Source: Hesseltinella vesiculosa (taxonomy: Eukaryota; Mucoromycota; Mucoromycetes; Mucorales; Cunninghamellaceae). Taken from it: a stretch of 59,295 nucleotides of DNA. The position numbers and the translations under genes were made by a program. Under the pieces are notes generated by a model. That model was not told the DNA's origin. It saw only the letters and a program-made list of their open reading frames with translations, and did no database searches. Shown here piece by piece: positions 11,354 to 20,705 of this stretch. The stretch's first letter is position 1, and each line of letters starts with the position of its first letter. Location of the stretch: NCBI GenBank assembly GCA_002104935.1, contig MCGT01000062.1, positions 1-59,295 of the forward strand, given 5' to 3'.

Positions 11354-12559
11354 ATGTCCCATTTAGACATTATTTGCAAGGCGATGACTTTGATGAAGCC
11401 CATCATGATAGGAGCATTAGGCTTTTTTTTGGCATTGTGGATGATCTTATCTGCTCTTCACTATGGATCTCGATTTTTATACGCGACGCTTCTCGACACA
11501 ACGTGCCCATTCATTCCTACAGCGATGCTACCCTTGATACCCCCTTGCGCCAAATGGAATGATCCTATGCCCAACTTCTCTCAGCTTGTTAATGTTCAGG
11601 AAAAGCTCGTGCTCTCGGTTCTCCAGCCTCAGCAGCAGCATATGACTTGGTCACATTCGTCGATGATGGACGCCGATACCGCCTTGACTCCATTATCACT
11701 TAAGCGTGTTGAGCTAGCCACTAGGGACTTGCAAATGATGATTAGGTATTCCAGCTTGGCTCTCAAGGATGTTTTGGCTGACAAACTCGGCGATTACCTC
11801 GCCCATTCGAGAAATTTTGGTCGGGACCTGCAGGCAAGTCGAGAGGGGGAGGGGAATACGTTGGCCTGGCACTGATTTCTCCTTTCAGACAATGAATGCC
11901 CAGACACGCGGAGTTCTCGACAATCTGATCACCTACAACACCATGACCTTGCGCTGCCTGTCCGATGTCCAAGACGGGAAGCGATCCAAACAAGGATTGC
12001 ATTCCGTGTACGAGCATGCCATGGAAATGATCGGTAATATGAAAAAAAGGAAGCCAACCGTAGCTGACATTTCTTCACCCCTCTGGTAATGGTGATGATT
12101 CCAGAAAAAGAAACCAACCGGTTGATTCTTACGATCGAAAAGGCACAGTCATCTTTGAGCGTCTTGGAAGCCGACCTGTCGGCTCTGCATGAAATCACTC
12201 TTCAGGAATCAAGCTACCAGAAAAAAGAGCAGCCACACGCATTAGCTGACCTGATCAACTTGGCTAAAGGGCGCGAGCTGCAACGGCCGCTGGTTCGCAA
12301 AAACATGGAGCTCCTTATGGCCTACGACAATGAACGCGTGCAAGCATCAAGGCAGCTGCTGTTGCTGTTGGATCAAATGGAAATCATCCAAATGGATCTT
12401 GAAGAGCTACGCACCCAAGTTGTCAGCCCCATACTGATGCCCGAGGCCATCACCCTTGAAATGCACATCGAGACCATCAACAAGGCCGTCGACCGCTTGC
12501 GCCAAGGAAAGTGGTCCTTTTCGTCTTCCCCTGCCGAGCCCCTGGATACATTGGATTGA
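11354..12559 (+). CDS. Conserved fungal membrane protein with coiled-coil body
   Basis: Three exons: 11354-11833, 11889-12033 and 12105-12559, giving 359 residues. Intron 1 uses a GC donor (CAG|GCAAGT), which the frame requires. Near the N-terminus is one strong membrane segment (PIMIGALGFFLALWMILSAL), then a Cys/Pro cluster (TTCPFIP and IPPCAKW), then long helical stretches with heptad-like Leu spacing (QLLLLLDQMEIIQMDLEELR). I recall this layout, a membrane anchor plus PDF/NF-type 'FxxLxxxQ' helix and coiled coils, from uncharacterised proteins found across fungi, but I cannot name a function. The start may be ATG 11354 or the slightly later ATG codons at MTLMKPIMIG. Confidence 0.7.
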
Positions 12560-13174
12560 TTTTTTCCTCATCACCCCATTTTGAATTGTTTATTAGCCCA
12601 TATCATCATTTTGTTGCGCTTCACCGCGTTTAAGTATAAACGAATCCATCTTTTCTATGCGTTGCACGTGGGGAATAGCACGGCTTAGGCATCCAGTTCC
12701 TGGTTTTCAAATGAGCTTTAGGGGGAGGGTCAGCACTTCTCCGGTTTTTTGTTTGTCTGAAGACCTCTGGATGGGTCCACATTTGGCACCTCCTTCGGTT
12801 CCATCCAGGCAGTCATATCCACCATCAGCCTCCTGTCCTCGGCACCATTCCTACCGCGGTTTGGCCCGCTCACTGGCGCTACATAAATGACGCCTGCATC
12901 ACCACCAACAGGTCCATTCAGCGTCATTGCGATGAACCCCGCCTCGTACCCCCCCCCCCCCACTGCTCCCTAGCCCGGCTCTGTGCGTCCCCTTTGACGT
13001 GACCTCTTGCTCAGCTAACCAACTGCTTTTTTTAAAAATCGCAGTGCAAAATATCTCTTAATAAGCCCACATTGCGTATTCCAGCACAAAATGATGAGAA
13101 ATGAACCTTGATTAAAATTCAAACCTCGCGGTTCACTCGTCGGATGTGATAAAAAAGGCCATTTTTTATCAGAG
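12560..13174. other. Intergenic, no gene seen
   Basis: About 600 bp with a C-run at 12950-12961 and short T runs. No ORF with family character is present. The promoter or first exon of the gene at 13.2 kb may lie at the right end. Confidence 0.4.
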
Positions 13175-14611
13175 GTTCCTTTTTCGCCTTTTTTTTTTAA
13201 TTGTTGTTTTGTGATCATCAACGAGCAAGATGTAAGCGAAATAGGAGTCATCACTGCGCTAAAAGATTACCAAGACCGTGGTACCTGTATGACTACGAAT
13301 GCAGCCCTGAACAAGTTCCAAGGACAGGTGAAGTGCATCGCCAACAGCCAACACACTCTCAAGACGGCGGCCAAACGAGCAGAAGAGCTGCTGGACGATT
13401 GGAAGGTAAGAGCAAAGGAAAAGAGTCTGGGAGAACTCTCACTTTCTTCCATACTAGACGATCACGGCCAAGGTCAGGAAAGCCGGGGTCGTGGATCAGA
13501 GCCTGGACGCTTGTCGCCCTTCGCAGCAGTGGTCCATTGACCTTAATCAAAAAAAAAAAAAAAGCGTGAACCCGGTGCTATGAACTATTAAGACACGCAT
13601 TCATCACTTACATGTGTAACCACTGGTGCTCAACGAGCCAGAAATGGCATATCTTTGGCTAAATTTATAGCCAACAAAGATTGATCATGCTGTGGATGAA
13701 TTGGATGCTGCGGCTGGTGATGGAGCGGCATGTGACAAACAGTCTGCTGCAACAGTGGAACTTGGAAAATGTTGGAATGGTTGACGCCAGCATAGTAAGA
13801 GGGCAATAACATGGTTTTTCTAGTTACTAATATTGTTAAATGTCACTCTGATTTATCTTGTGACAGGTTCTGGGTCAATTTGGAGCAGCACCGCTCGTCA
13901 GCCCAGTCGAATCAATCAGCCGAGCAAACGATGCAACCACCCTCGGTCGAGGGTCGACATGATTCTCCGCCAGGAATGGGCAAATGGCTCCACTGCAACA
14001 ACCAATGACGACTACACCTTCAAGCCAGACTGGGTTGTGTATGTGAAACCATGGTACCGCCGGTTTGATCTTGGGGCGTGTGAGGTGAAGACAATGCGCG
14101 GACACTCAGGAATCATTTCCGACTACACCAAACTTGGCCTGGAGATGCGCGACATGCTCTGCGAGCTGGTGAAAGAAGGCGTAGATGATCCTCACGTTTG
14201 CGGCATTTTGGTGAAAGGTACGGTACGTTTAAAAAAAGTAGATCTTCTAATTCTTGTATTTATAATATCAGGTTACTCTCTTGAAACATATGTCATGGAT
14301 GCTACCTATTTGCCATTGTATCGAATGGTTCTGCTCGACTCCGTCCGCCTCCCTGATTCCTTGGCCAGTTTTTCCTTGTTCCCAACCGTTTTCCGATCCA
14401 TTCTTCAGATTAAGGTATTTCGATTTTTTGAATTTAAAAAAAAAGAGATTGTATACTCACCGACCCATTTACTCTTCCCAAACAGAACATTGCCATCACC
14501 ACCGCCAAGAAACTGGAATTGGTCCAGCTGAGAGCTTCTGTCGGCAAACGAAAGGCTGACTCCGCATCGTTCCAAGGCAGCAATCGTTTGATCAAATGGT
14601 CAAAGAAATGA
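13175..14611 (+). CDS. PD-(D/E)XK nuclease-like protein (start uncertain, possibly damaged)
   Basis: The secure part is exons 13867-14217, 14272-14414 and 14486-14611. They encode KPDWVVYVKPWYRRFDLGAC followed by EVK, a PD...ExK signature, then FxxLGLEMRDMLCELVK and a beta-rich end (GILVKGYSLETYVMD, RMVLLDSVRLPDSL). The same order is found in the gene at 18564-20138 (RPDLCITK, GYGEAK, LWKVAVFCKDAL, GIQIIGRTIRFYLLML), so the two are members of one family. I recall many uncharacterised Mucorales proteins of this kind. An upstream exon near 13175-13405 (GVITALKDYQ...) probably belongs to it, with intron 13406-13456, but the segment 13457-13866 does not join in one frame: two frames near 13867-13960 both look protein-like. 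The 5' half may therefore be damaged or have unseen introns. The function is unknown; a nuclease or nuclease-derived role is inferred. Confidence 0.55.
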
Positions 14612-15182
14612 CTGCTCCCCCTCTCTCGCCCGTCGTGTTTGTTACTTTCTGTATGTTGATATCCTCCTCTGTACCCTTTTTTTTCCCCATAACATTTTTT
14701 TCTCTATACTTATCCCCTTTATTTTTCTACCTTTTTTGTCGCTCTCCTCTTGATTGGTGCTCACTTTGTAACCAGTAAATCTTCTTTCTGTACCTATATT
14801 TTAGCTCAATGGCCGAGTGTATCCATCTCTACAGACGCAGGATATAGGTGTACATGTATTTGTACTCAGCCTACTCTCTCAAAATATTCTAGCAGTGAAT
14901 GCGGTTCGAGCTCCACTTAGTTATGTTTATTTTGGAATTCGAAGAATTTTTATTTATACGTCCTTCATCTCTGCTTGACGGACAGAAAGCTTTATCAAAA
15001 CGGACGCTGCATATTTATTAATCACATCAGGTGTCAGTTGTTTGAAGGATCGTTGTATCCAGGTCCATTTCGGCAGATACAGGGACGAGGTCTTTTATTT
15101 TTTTTCATTGCTCTTTTTCTGCACGTCGTTTTTTATTCCACTCAAATGGTCTGAGTATATTATGTACAGGGGGGAAAAAAGG
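14612..15182. other. Convergent 3' gap, no gene seen
   Basis: AT-rich DNA between the 3' ends of the PD-(D/E)XK-like gene (plus) and TEX1 (minus). A tRNA-like A-box resemblance at about 14808 was examined and rejected. Confidence 0.5.
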
Positions 15183-16702
15183 CTACAAGCTACGTTGATC
15201 CTTGATACTAAAAATGCGCAAATTTCCGGCATGGCGACCATCTGGGCCAACTTCATCGCCGGCATAGGCCAAGTAATAATCTCTAGGGTGCCAAGCTACT
15301 GTGTTCATCGCTGCCGAGCAATCGATGTGGTGTAATGAGTCGCCAGACTCGACGTGTGACTAGAGCAAAAAAAAAAAAAAAAAAAAAAAATGAGGTCCTC
15401 TTAGAAACCAGGTATGTTGTAGGAAACGTGTTGGACTTACAATGTCAATAAAGTGATCTTCCGAGGCCGAGGCAATAAACTGACCATCGTAACTGAAGCT
15501 GAGGGTGCGGACGGGCCAGCTAAGTAGCACAAAAAAATAATAGCGTCAGGTACTACAATCCCTTACTCGTTCTTCTATTTCTTTACCTCAGCTCGGAAAA
15601 GGTGCGGACGCAGACCCCCGTCTTGATATCCCATAAGGTGACAAGAGCATCGGCAGAGCCGACAGCGAGATATTTGGATGTTGGGTCAGCCTCAACACAG
15701 TAGCAGTTTGCATTGTGGCCACGCAGGGACTGGAGCAGTTTGATGTCAGGGTATTCGTAGATTTTGACAGTCCCTTGGCCGGTGGTCACAAAGAATAGGT
15801 CGTTGGCGCCATTCCATGTAATCTCGTTCACCTAGAATAAAAGTCACTGTAAGTTCCAAGCCAACCCTCTCATTCTCCTGTCCGACAAACCTCGGTGCTT
15901 TGCTTTTGTGTCACGGCTATGGAGTAGGTGCGTGTGTCAATGATATTGATCGTGTCATTCTAGTTGGTAATAATACACCTGTCAGCTATGTCTTTTTGGT
16001 ATTTGCCATGTTTGTAAGAGTTCAACATTCTTTCTGGTTCAATACCTTATCACCAACAGCGATATGGTTGCCGTTTGGACTCCAGCAAATGTTGATATTT
16101 TCGCCCCCTGTGTTGATCACAGCAGTACATTTTCCGGCTAAAAACAGTAAAAAAAAAGAAAGAGATGTCAGACGCATAGAGCTAGAGCGTGAGCCAAGAA
16201 TTAGCCCAATTTACATCGCTGGTCCCAGACGCGCACGGTTTTGTCGCAAGATGCCGTGGCCAAGTGATCAGGATGAGTTGGATCCCAATCCAGCTGATCA
16301 ACGCTGTCAGTATGGCCTTTGAGTTCAGTTGATACACCACGATGAGGAATCCAAACGCGGGCGGTTTTGTCGACAGAGCCAGAAGCAAGACGTCGGCCAT
16401 CGCAGTTCCAAGCAACCGAATGCACCTTTTCCTTGTGTCCTTTGTATTCTTTACTTTTAGAGCAGCTGAACATTTTACGCATCTGCCCGGTTGCATCCAC
16501 CAGGTTAGTTGATTAAGCAAAAGAATTTACAAAAAAAAGTGAGGGTGAGCAGCCATGCGAGGTTCGCAGGTGAATTCTACTATTTTCTTACATCGTTCTT
16601 GCTGATTTCTTGTTCATGGAACCAGTACTGTTTGATTACGCCAGTAGGAGGGCTCCAATCGTAGATGATCTTTCCATTATCTGCCTCAGAAGAGTCGTCC
16701 AT
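15183..16702 (-). CDS. TEX1: THO complex subunit TEX1/THOC3 (WD40)
   Basis: Seven exons: 16702-16592, 16482-16215, 16137-16046, 15959-15891, 15831-15587, 15519-15441 and 15359-15183. All phases fit, giving 346 residues (human THOC3 has 351). WD repeats follow the THOC3 pattern closely: KVHSVAWNCDGRRLASGSVD, HTDSVDQLDWDP, TASCDKTVRVWD, GGENINICWSPNG, EVNEITWNG, NCYCVEADPTSKYLAVGSAD, WPVRTLSFSYDG, ASEDHFIDI and TVAWHPRDYYLAYA. TEX1/THO3 is part of TREX, which couples transcription with mRNA packaging and nuclear export. The start ATG at 16702 gives an N-terminal extension before the first repeat; a start inside exon 2 is possible. The promoter faces the 1.45-kb minisatellite. The intron before exon 7 contains a 24-base T run. 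Confidence 0.93.
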
Positions 16703-16970
16703 GGCGATCAAAAGATGTTTGGTTGGTGAAAAAAGCTAGAATGAAAAAAAATAGAGCCCAGTCTTTTTTTTGCCGACCGCGGAGACAGCCAGTACTCTTT
16801 CATCTTGTGCTTTCTTTGGCCACCTTCATTTGTTGCCCCTCGCCTCTTGTCTTGGCCATTACCCTCGCGATCAAGTACAAATCACTTTCATTCCAACATA
16901 ACACGAAACAATAAACCAGCTGTCTGTTAATTGCGAGTGCTCTTTTTAAACTGTAAATTAAATGGCACCC

Positions 16971-18426
16971 AGAAGGCATAGAAGGCATGAGGAAAGGCAT
17001 AGAAGGCATGAGGGAAGGCATAGAAAAGGCAGAGAAAGCATGAGGGAAGGCATAGAAGCATGAGGGAAGGCATAGAAGCATGAGGGAAGGCATGGAAGCA
17101 TGAGGGAAGGCATAGAAGGCATGAGGGAAGGCATAGAAAGCATGAGGGAAGGCATGGAAGGCATGAGGGAAGGCATAGAAGTATGAGGGAAGGCATAGAA
17201 AAGGCAGAGAAAGCATGAGGGAAGGCATACAGTAGAAGGCATAGAAAAGGCATAGAAGGCATGAGGGAAGGCATAGAAGGCATAGAAAAGGCAGAGAAAG
17301 TATGAGGGAAGGCATAGAAGCATGAGGGAAGGCATGGAAGGCATGAGGGAAGGCATAGAAAAGGCAGAGAAAGCATGAGGGAAGGCATAGAAGCATGAGG
17401 GAAGGCATAGAAGGCATAGAAGGCATAGAAGGCATAGAAGGCATGAGGGAAGGCATAGAAGGCATGAGGGAAGGCATAGAAGGCATGAGGGAAGGCATAG
17501 AAGGCATAGAAAAGGCATAGAAGGCATGAGGGAAGGCATAGAAGGCATGAGGGAAGGCATAGAAAGCATGAGGGAAGGCATAGAAGGCATAGAAAAGGCA
17601 GAGAAAGCATGAGGGAAGGCATAGAAGCATGAGGGAAGGCATAGAAGGCATGAGGGAAGGCATAGAAAGCATGAGGGAAGGCATAGAAGGCATAGAAAAG
17701 GCAGAGAAAGCATGAGGGAAGGCATAGAAGCATGAGGGAAGGCATAGAAGGCATGAGGGAAGGCATAGAAGCATGAGGGAAGGCATAGAAGCATGAGGGA
17801 AGGCATAGAAAGCATGAGGGAAGGCATAGAAGCATGAGGGAAGGCATGGAAGGCATGAGGGAAGGCATAGAAGCATGAGGGAAGGCATAGAAGGCATGAG
17901 GGAAGGCATAGAAGGCATGAGGGAAGGCATAGAAGGCATGAGGGAAGGCATAGAAGGCATGAGGGAAGGCATAGAAGGCATGAGGGAAGGCATGAGGGAA
18001 GGCATAGAAAAGGCAGAGAAAGCATGAGGGAAGGCATACAGTAGAAGGCATAGAAAAGGCATAGAAGGCATGAGGGAAGGCATAGAAGGCATGAGGGAAG
18101 GCATAGAAAGCATGAGGGAAGGCATAGAAGGCATGAGGGAAGGCATAGAAGGCATGAGGAAAGGCATAGAAGCATGAGGGAAGGCATAGAAAAGGCAGAG
18201 AAAGCATGAGGGAAGGCATAGAAGGCATAGAAAAGGCATAGAAGGCATGAGGGAAGGCATAGAAAGCATGAGGGAAGGCATAGAAGGCATGAGGGAAGGC
18301 ATAGAAGGCATAGAAAAGGCAGAGAAAGCATGAGGGAAGGCATAGAAGGCATAGAAAAGGCATAGAAGGCATGAGGGAAGGCATAGAAGGCATAGAAAAG
18401 GCATTAAAGCATGAGGGAAGGCATGC
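16971..18426. repeat. Minisatellite, about 1.45 kb, 20-21-bp degenerate unit
   Basis: Roughly 70 tandem copies of a unit built from two short modules, GGCATGAGGGAA and GGCATAGAA, with higher-order variants (GGCATAGAAAAGGCAGAGAAA and GGCATACAGTAGAA). Copies of 20, 21 and longer lengths alternate. Read on the minus strand, no frame contains a stop, so three overlapping ORFs of hundreds of codons appear (Met-Pro-Ser-Leu, Ala-Phe-Tyr and Leu-Pro-Ser-Cys repeats); these are best seen as a by-product of composition. The array fills the divergent intergenic space between TEX1 (minus) and the zinc-finger gene (plus, starting 138 bp after the array). Variant units recur in blocks, which suggests segmental duplication inside the array. 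Confidence 0.95.
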
Positions 18427-18563
18427 AAAGAATAAAGTTTTGAGCAATCAAAAGGGGATGGATATGCAGATACAAGATATGCATCAGCAATATTTATCAA
18501 TTTTTGGACGGGAAAAAAAAAAGAGCACTTCTTTTTCGTCTTGCATTGTTTTATATCTTTGAA

Positions 18564-20138
18564 ATGTCTGGCACTCGTCAAATTGCCATTCTTAGTCATT
18601 GCTGTTTTATAAATGAAGATTGTAACAAGCAATACAGCACACCCAGGAAATTGCGCGATCATCTTCAAGATATTCATAAGTTTGTATTTCCTGTTCGTTT
18701 GGCGTCGACCCGCCGGTACAACAGCAAGGAGTACTTGTTCTTAAAGGTCCGTCCTGATGGTGACGTTGTTCTTGTCAATGAACGGTTTGCCTGTCCATGC
18801 TGCATCGATCACTTTGGTGATTTGAATGACCTTGCAACCCATTTTGGGGATATACACAACGAATACCAGCCTCAACAGCAAGAACGAAACCATGATATCC
18901 CGGACAGCATGTCCTCAACCAATGAAAGAAATAGCGATGTTACCCCAAGCAGCTCCACCCCCGTCAGTGAAGAGAATATTCAAGACGCAGCGTTGCCGTC
19001 TCACCAGGGAGAGACTTCACGTAAACGCACTCATGATGAAGCACTGTCCATGAATGGTATTGAATTCCTGCCACCAGACTGCGATCGATTGCTGATTGGT
19101 CAGTTCGATGCGTCTCAAGCCTTTTTCGACTATCAGTCCTCACTGAAGAATGAGAAATGGAAGCTGTCGCTCGAGAAAAACGTTCATCTTGCCTTGGCGA
19201 CGACATCAGTTCTACTTCTCACCCCAAACATTCACTGCAGTGGCTTGCAAGATTACTTCACTATTGAGCAATGGGCAGCCACCAACAGCAGGCTTCACGA
19301 CCTCTACGGGATCAAAAACAAGCCGATGCCTTTGGACACGATCAGGGACATGCTAGGTGTTATCGATGAACTCAAGACCAAAGCCATCAACCGTGAAGAA
19401 GCTGACAGCAAGCTGAAGAAATTGACCCTAAGCGAGCATGAGCACAAATTTGCCAAGGCTGTGGGTGGGCTGGTGTTGAAACTTATGGCCTTGCCAATGG
19501 ATGAAGATGCCAACGAAACTGAGCTCTGTACTCGATTTATCGATCCTTTCCTTTCTGGCTTATTTGATGACCCTGATCAAGGTGTTTATTTGCGGTGGAC
19601 GAATGATGCAACACTCGAAGCCAAATCATACCCAGATTGCACAACAACTCGGCCCGATTTGTGCATCACCAAGTGTTGTGGCGTAAAGTGGACATCAAGC
19701 CTTGGGTATGGCGAAGCGAAACCTGCTGCCCGTGAAAATGATAAGTATGTGTTATGCAAGGATTTGTGGAAGGTGGCAGTTTTCTGCAAGGACGCGTTGG
19801 ATAGCCAGCTGATTGACGGCGTGCTGGGAATTCAAATTATTGGCAGGACCATCCGGTTCTATCTCCTTATGCTGCCAGCCAGAAGGTTGTACGTGATGCT
19901 TGAACTGGCAACGATCAAAATCCCCGACTCTCTCCAAAACTTGCCTGCCTTGGTCATTGAACTGCCGAATGTCCTGAAAGTCCTGGATGTATTTCATCGC
20001 ATCTGTGTACCTTCCAATGACCCTGCAATCCTCAAGAGCCGCTATGCCTCAACTTTGTCGACCCAAAAATTCCACCAGCTCTTTTCCACCTCTAAAAACT
20101 GCAAAAAACCATGCCATTTGAATATGCGCCATAACTGA
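18564..20138 (+). CDS. C2H2 zinc-finger protein with PD-(D/E)XK-like C-terminal domain
   Basis: A single exon encodes 524 residues, unusual in this intron-rich window. Two C2H2 fingers lie at the N-terminus: CCFINEDC...HLQDIH (about residues 17-40) and CPCC...HFGDIH (about 79-100). A Ser/Gln-rich linker is followed by a helical middle and a C-terminal domain with LCTRFIDPFLSGLF, then RPDLCITK...GYGEAK (PD...ExK, about residues 370-395), a helix (KDLWKVAVFCKDAL) and strands (GIQIIGRTIRFYLLML). This is the restriction-endonuclease-like fold pattern, and the gene at 13.2-14.6 kb shares it. A nuclease, or a catalytic relic used for binding, is inferred; no function is established here. A TATA-like TTTTATATC lies just upstream of the ATG. 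The lack of introns may point to retroposition or to a mobile origin. Confidence 0.7.
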   Translation: MSGTRQIAILSHCCFINEDCNKQYSTPRKLRDHLQDIHKFVFPVRLASTRRYNSKEYLFLKVRPDGDVVLVNERFACPCCIDHFGDLNDLATHFGDIHNEYQPQQQERNHDIPDSMSSTNERNSDVTPSSSTPVSEENIQDAALPSHQGETSRKRTHDEALSMNGIEFLPPDCDRLLIGQFDASQAFFDYQSSLKNEKWKLSLEKNVHLALATTSVLLLTPNIHCSGLQDYFTIEQWAATNSRLHDLYGIKNKPMPLDTIRDMLGVIDELKTKAINREEADSKLKKLTLSEHEHKFAKAVGGLVLKLMALPMDEDANETELCTRFIDPFLSGLFDDPDQGVYLRWTNDATLEAKSYPDCTTTRPDLCITKCCGVKWTSSLGYGEAKPAARENDKYVLCKDLWKVAVFCKDALDSQLIDGVLGIQIIGRTIRFYLLMLPARRLYVMLELATIKIPDSLQNLPALVIELPNVLKVLDVFHRICVPSNDPAILKSRYASTLSTQKFHQLFSTSKNCKKPCHLNMRHN

Positions 20139-20705
20139 TTCCCATCAATAAAATCAAAGTATGAGCCTCCGTCTTCTCCACGTCATATATAGCCAGTATG
20201 GGCATGCATCTGGGCTATGTGTTCGCCCAATAGATTTCAAATGCAGAACATGCCGCTTTTTTTGAATTGGAACAAGCAAAAAAAAAAAAAAACGGTCGCT
20301 TGAAAGGGACAGGATCGTCTTGACTGAAGTGGTGATAATAGAGGAGTGTGGGGACGGGCAAGGTGCTGTTGTGACGGAGCTGAATGAAAAAGACACTGGT
20401 CACCTGCGGGAGAGCTGTCGGCAGATAGATAGCCTTCGCCTTCCAACCTCACTGAGCTCTGTGTCCGCCTTTTCTCACTGGCAATCCCATGCCGCTGAGT
20501 AGGACGCAAAAGGAGGCTGCTGAAAACGGCGTTAACCACGATAGCATCACGCAACGGGCGTCGTATCCATTTTTCGAGAACCACACGGTCGATGCAGGGT
20601 AAATAGAGCATTTATTTCTTTTCATTCTTTCTTTCTTGGGAGAGGATAGAGGGTCTAACAAAAGGAAGGAGGGGAGGGCATTTGGCTTTTAAAACGAGGA
20701 TACTT
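20139..20705. other. Convergent 3' gap, no gene seen
   Basis: Lies between the 3' ends of the zinc-finger gene (plus) and the dynamin gene (minus). It has an A run at 20278-20292 and no convincing coding sequence. Confidence 0.5.

Noticed and set aside
14800..14935. tRNA gene (A-box-like AATGGCCGAGTG and B-box-like GGTTCGAG)
   Set aside because: The T-arm and acceptor stems do not pair, and the spacing is too long for a tRNA.
16971..18426. CRISPR array
   Set aside because: Units are contiguous and degenerate with no unique spacers, and the genome is eukaryotic.
16800..18677. Minus-strand ORFs of 625, 506 and 464 codons through the minisatellite
   Set aside because: All three frames are open at once because the unit lacks stop triplets on that strand; units of differing length shift the frame, and there is no start or splice support.
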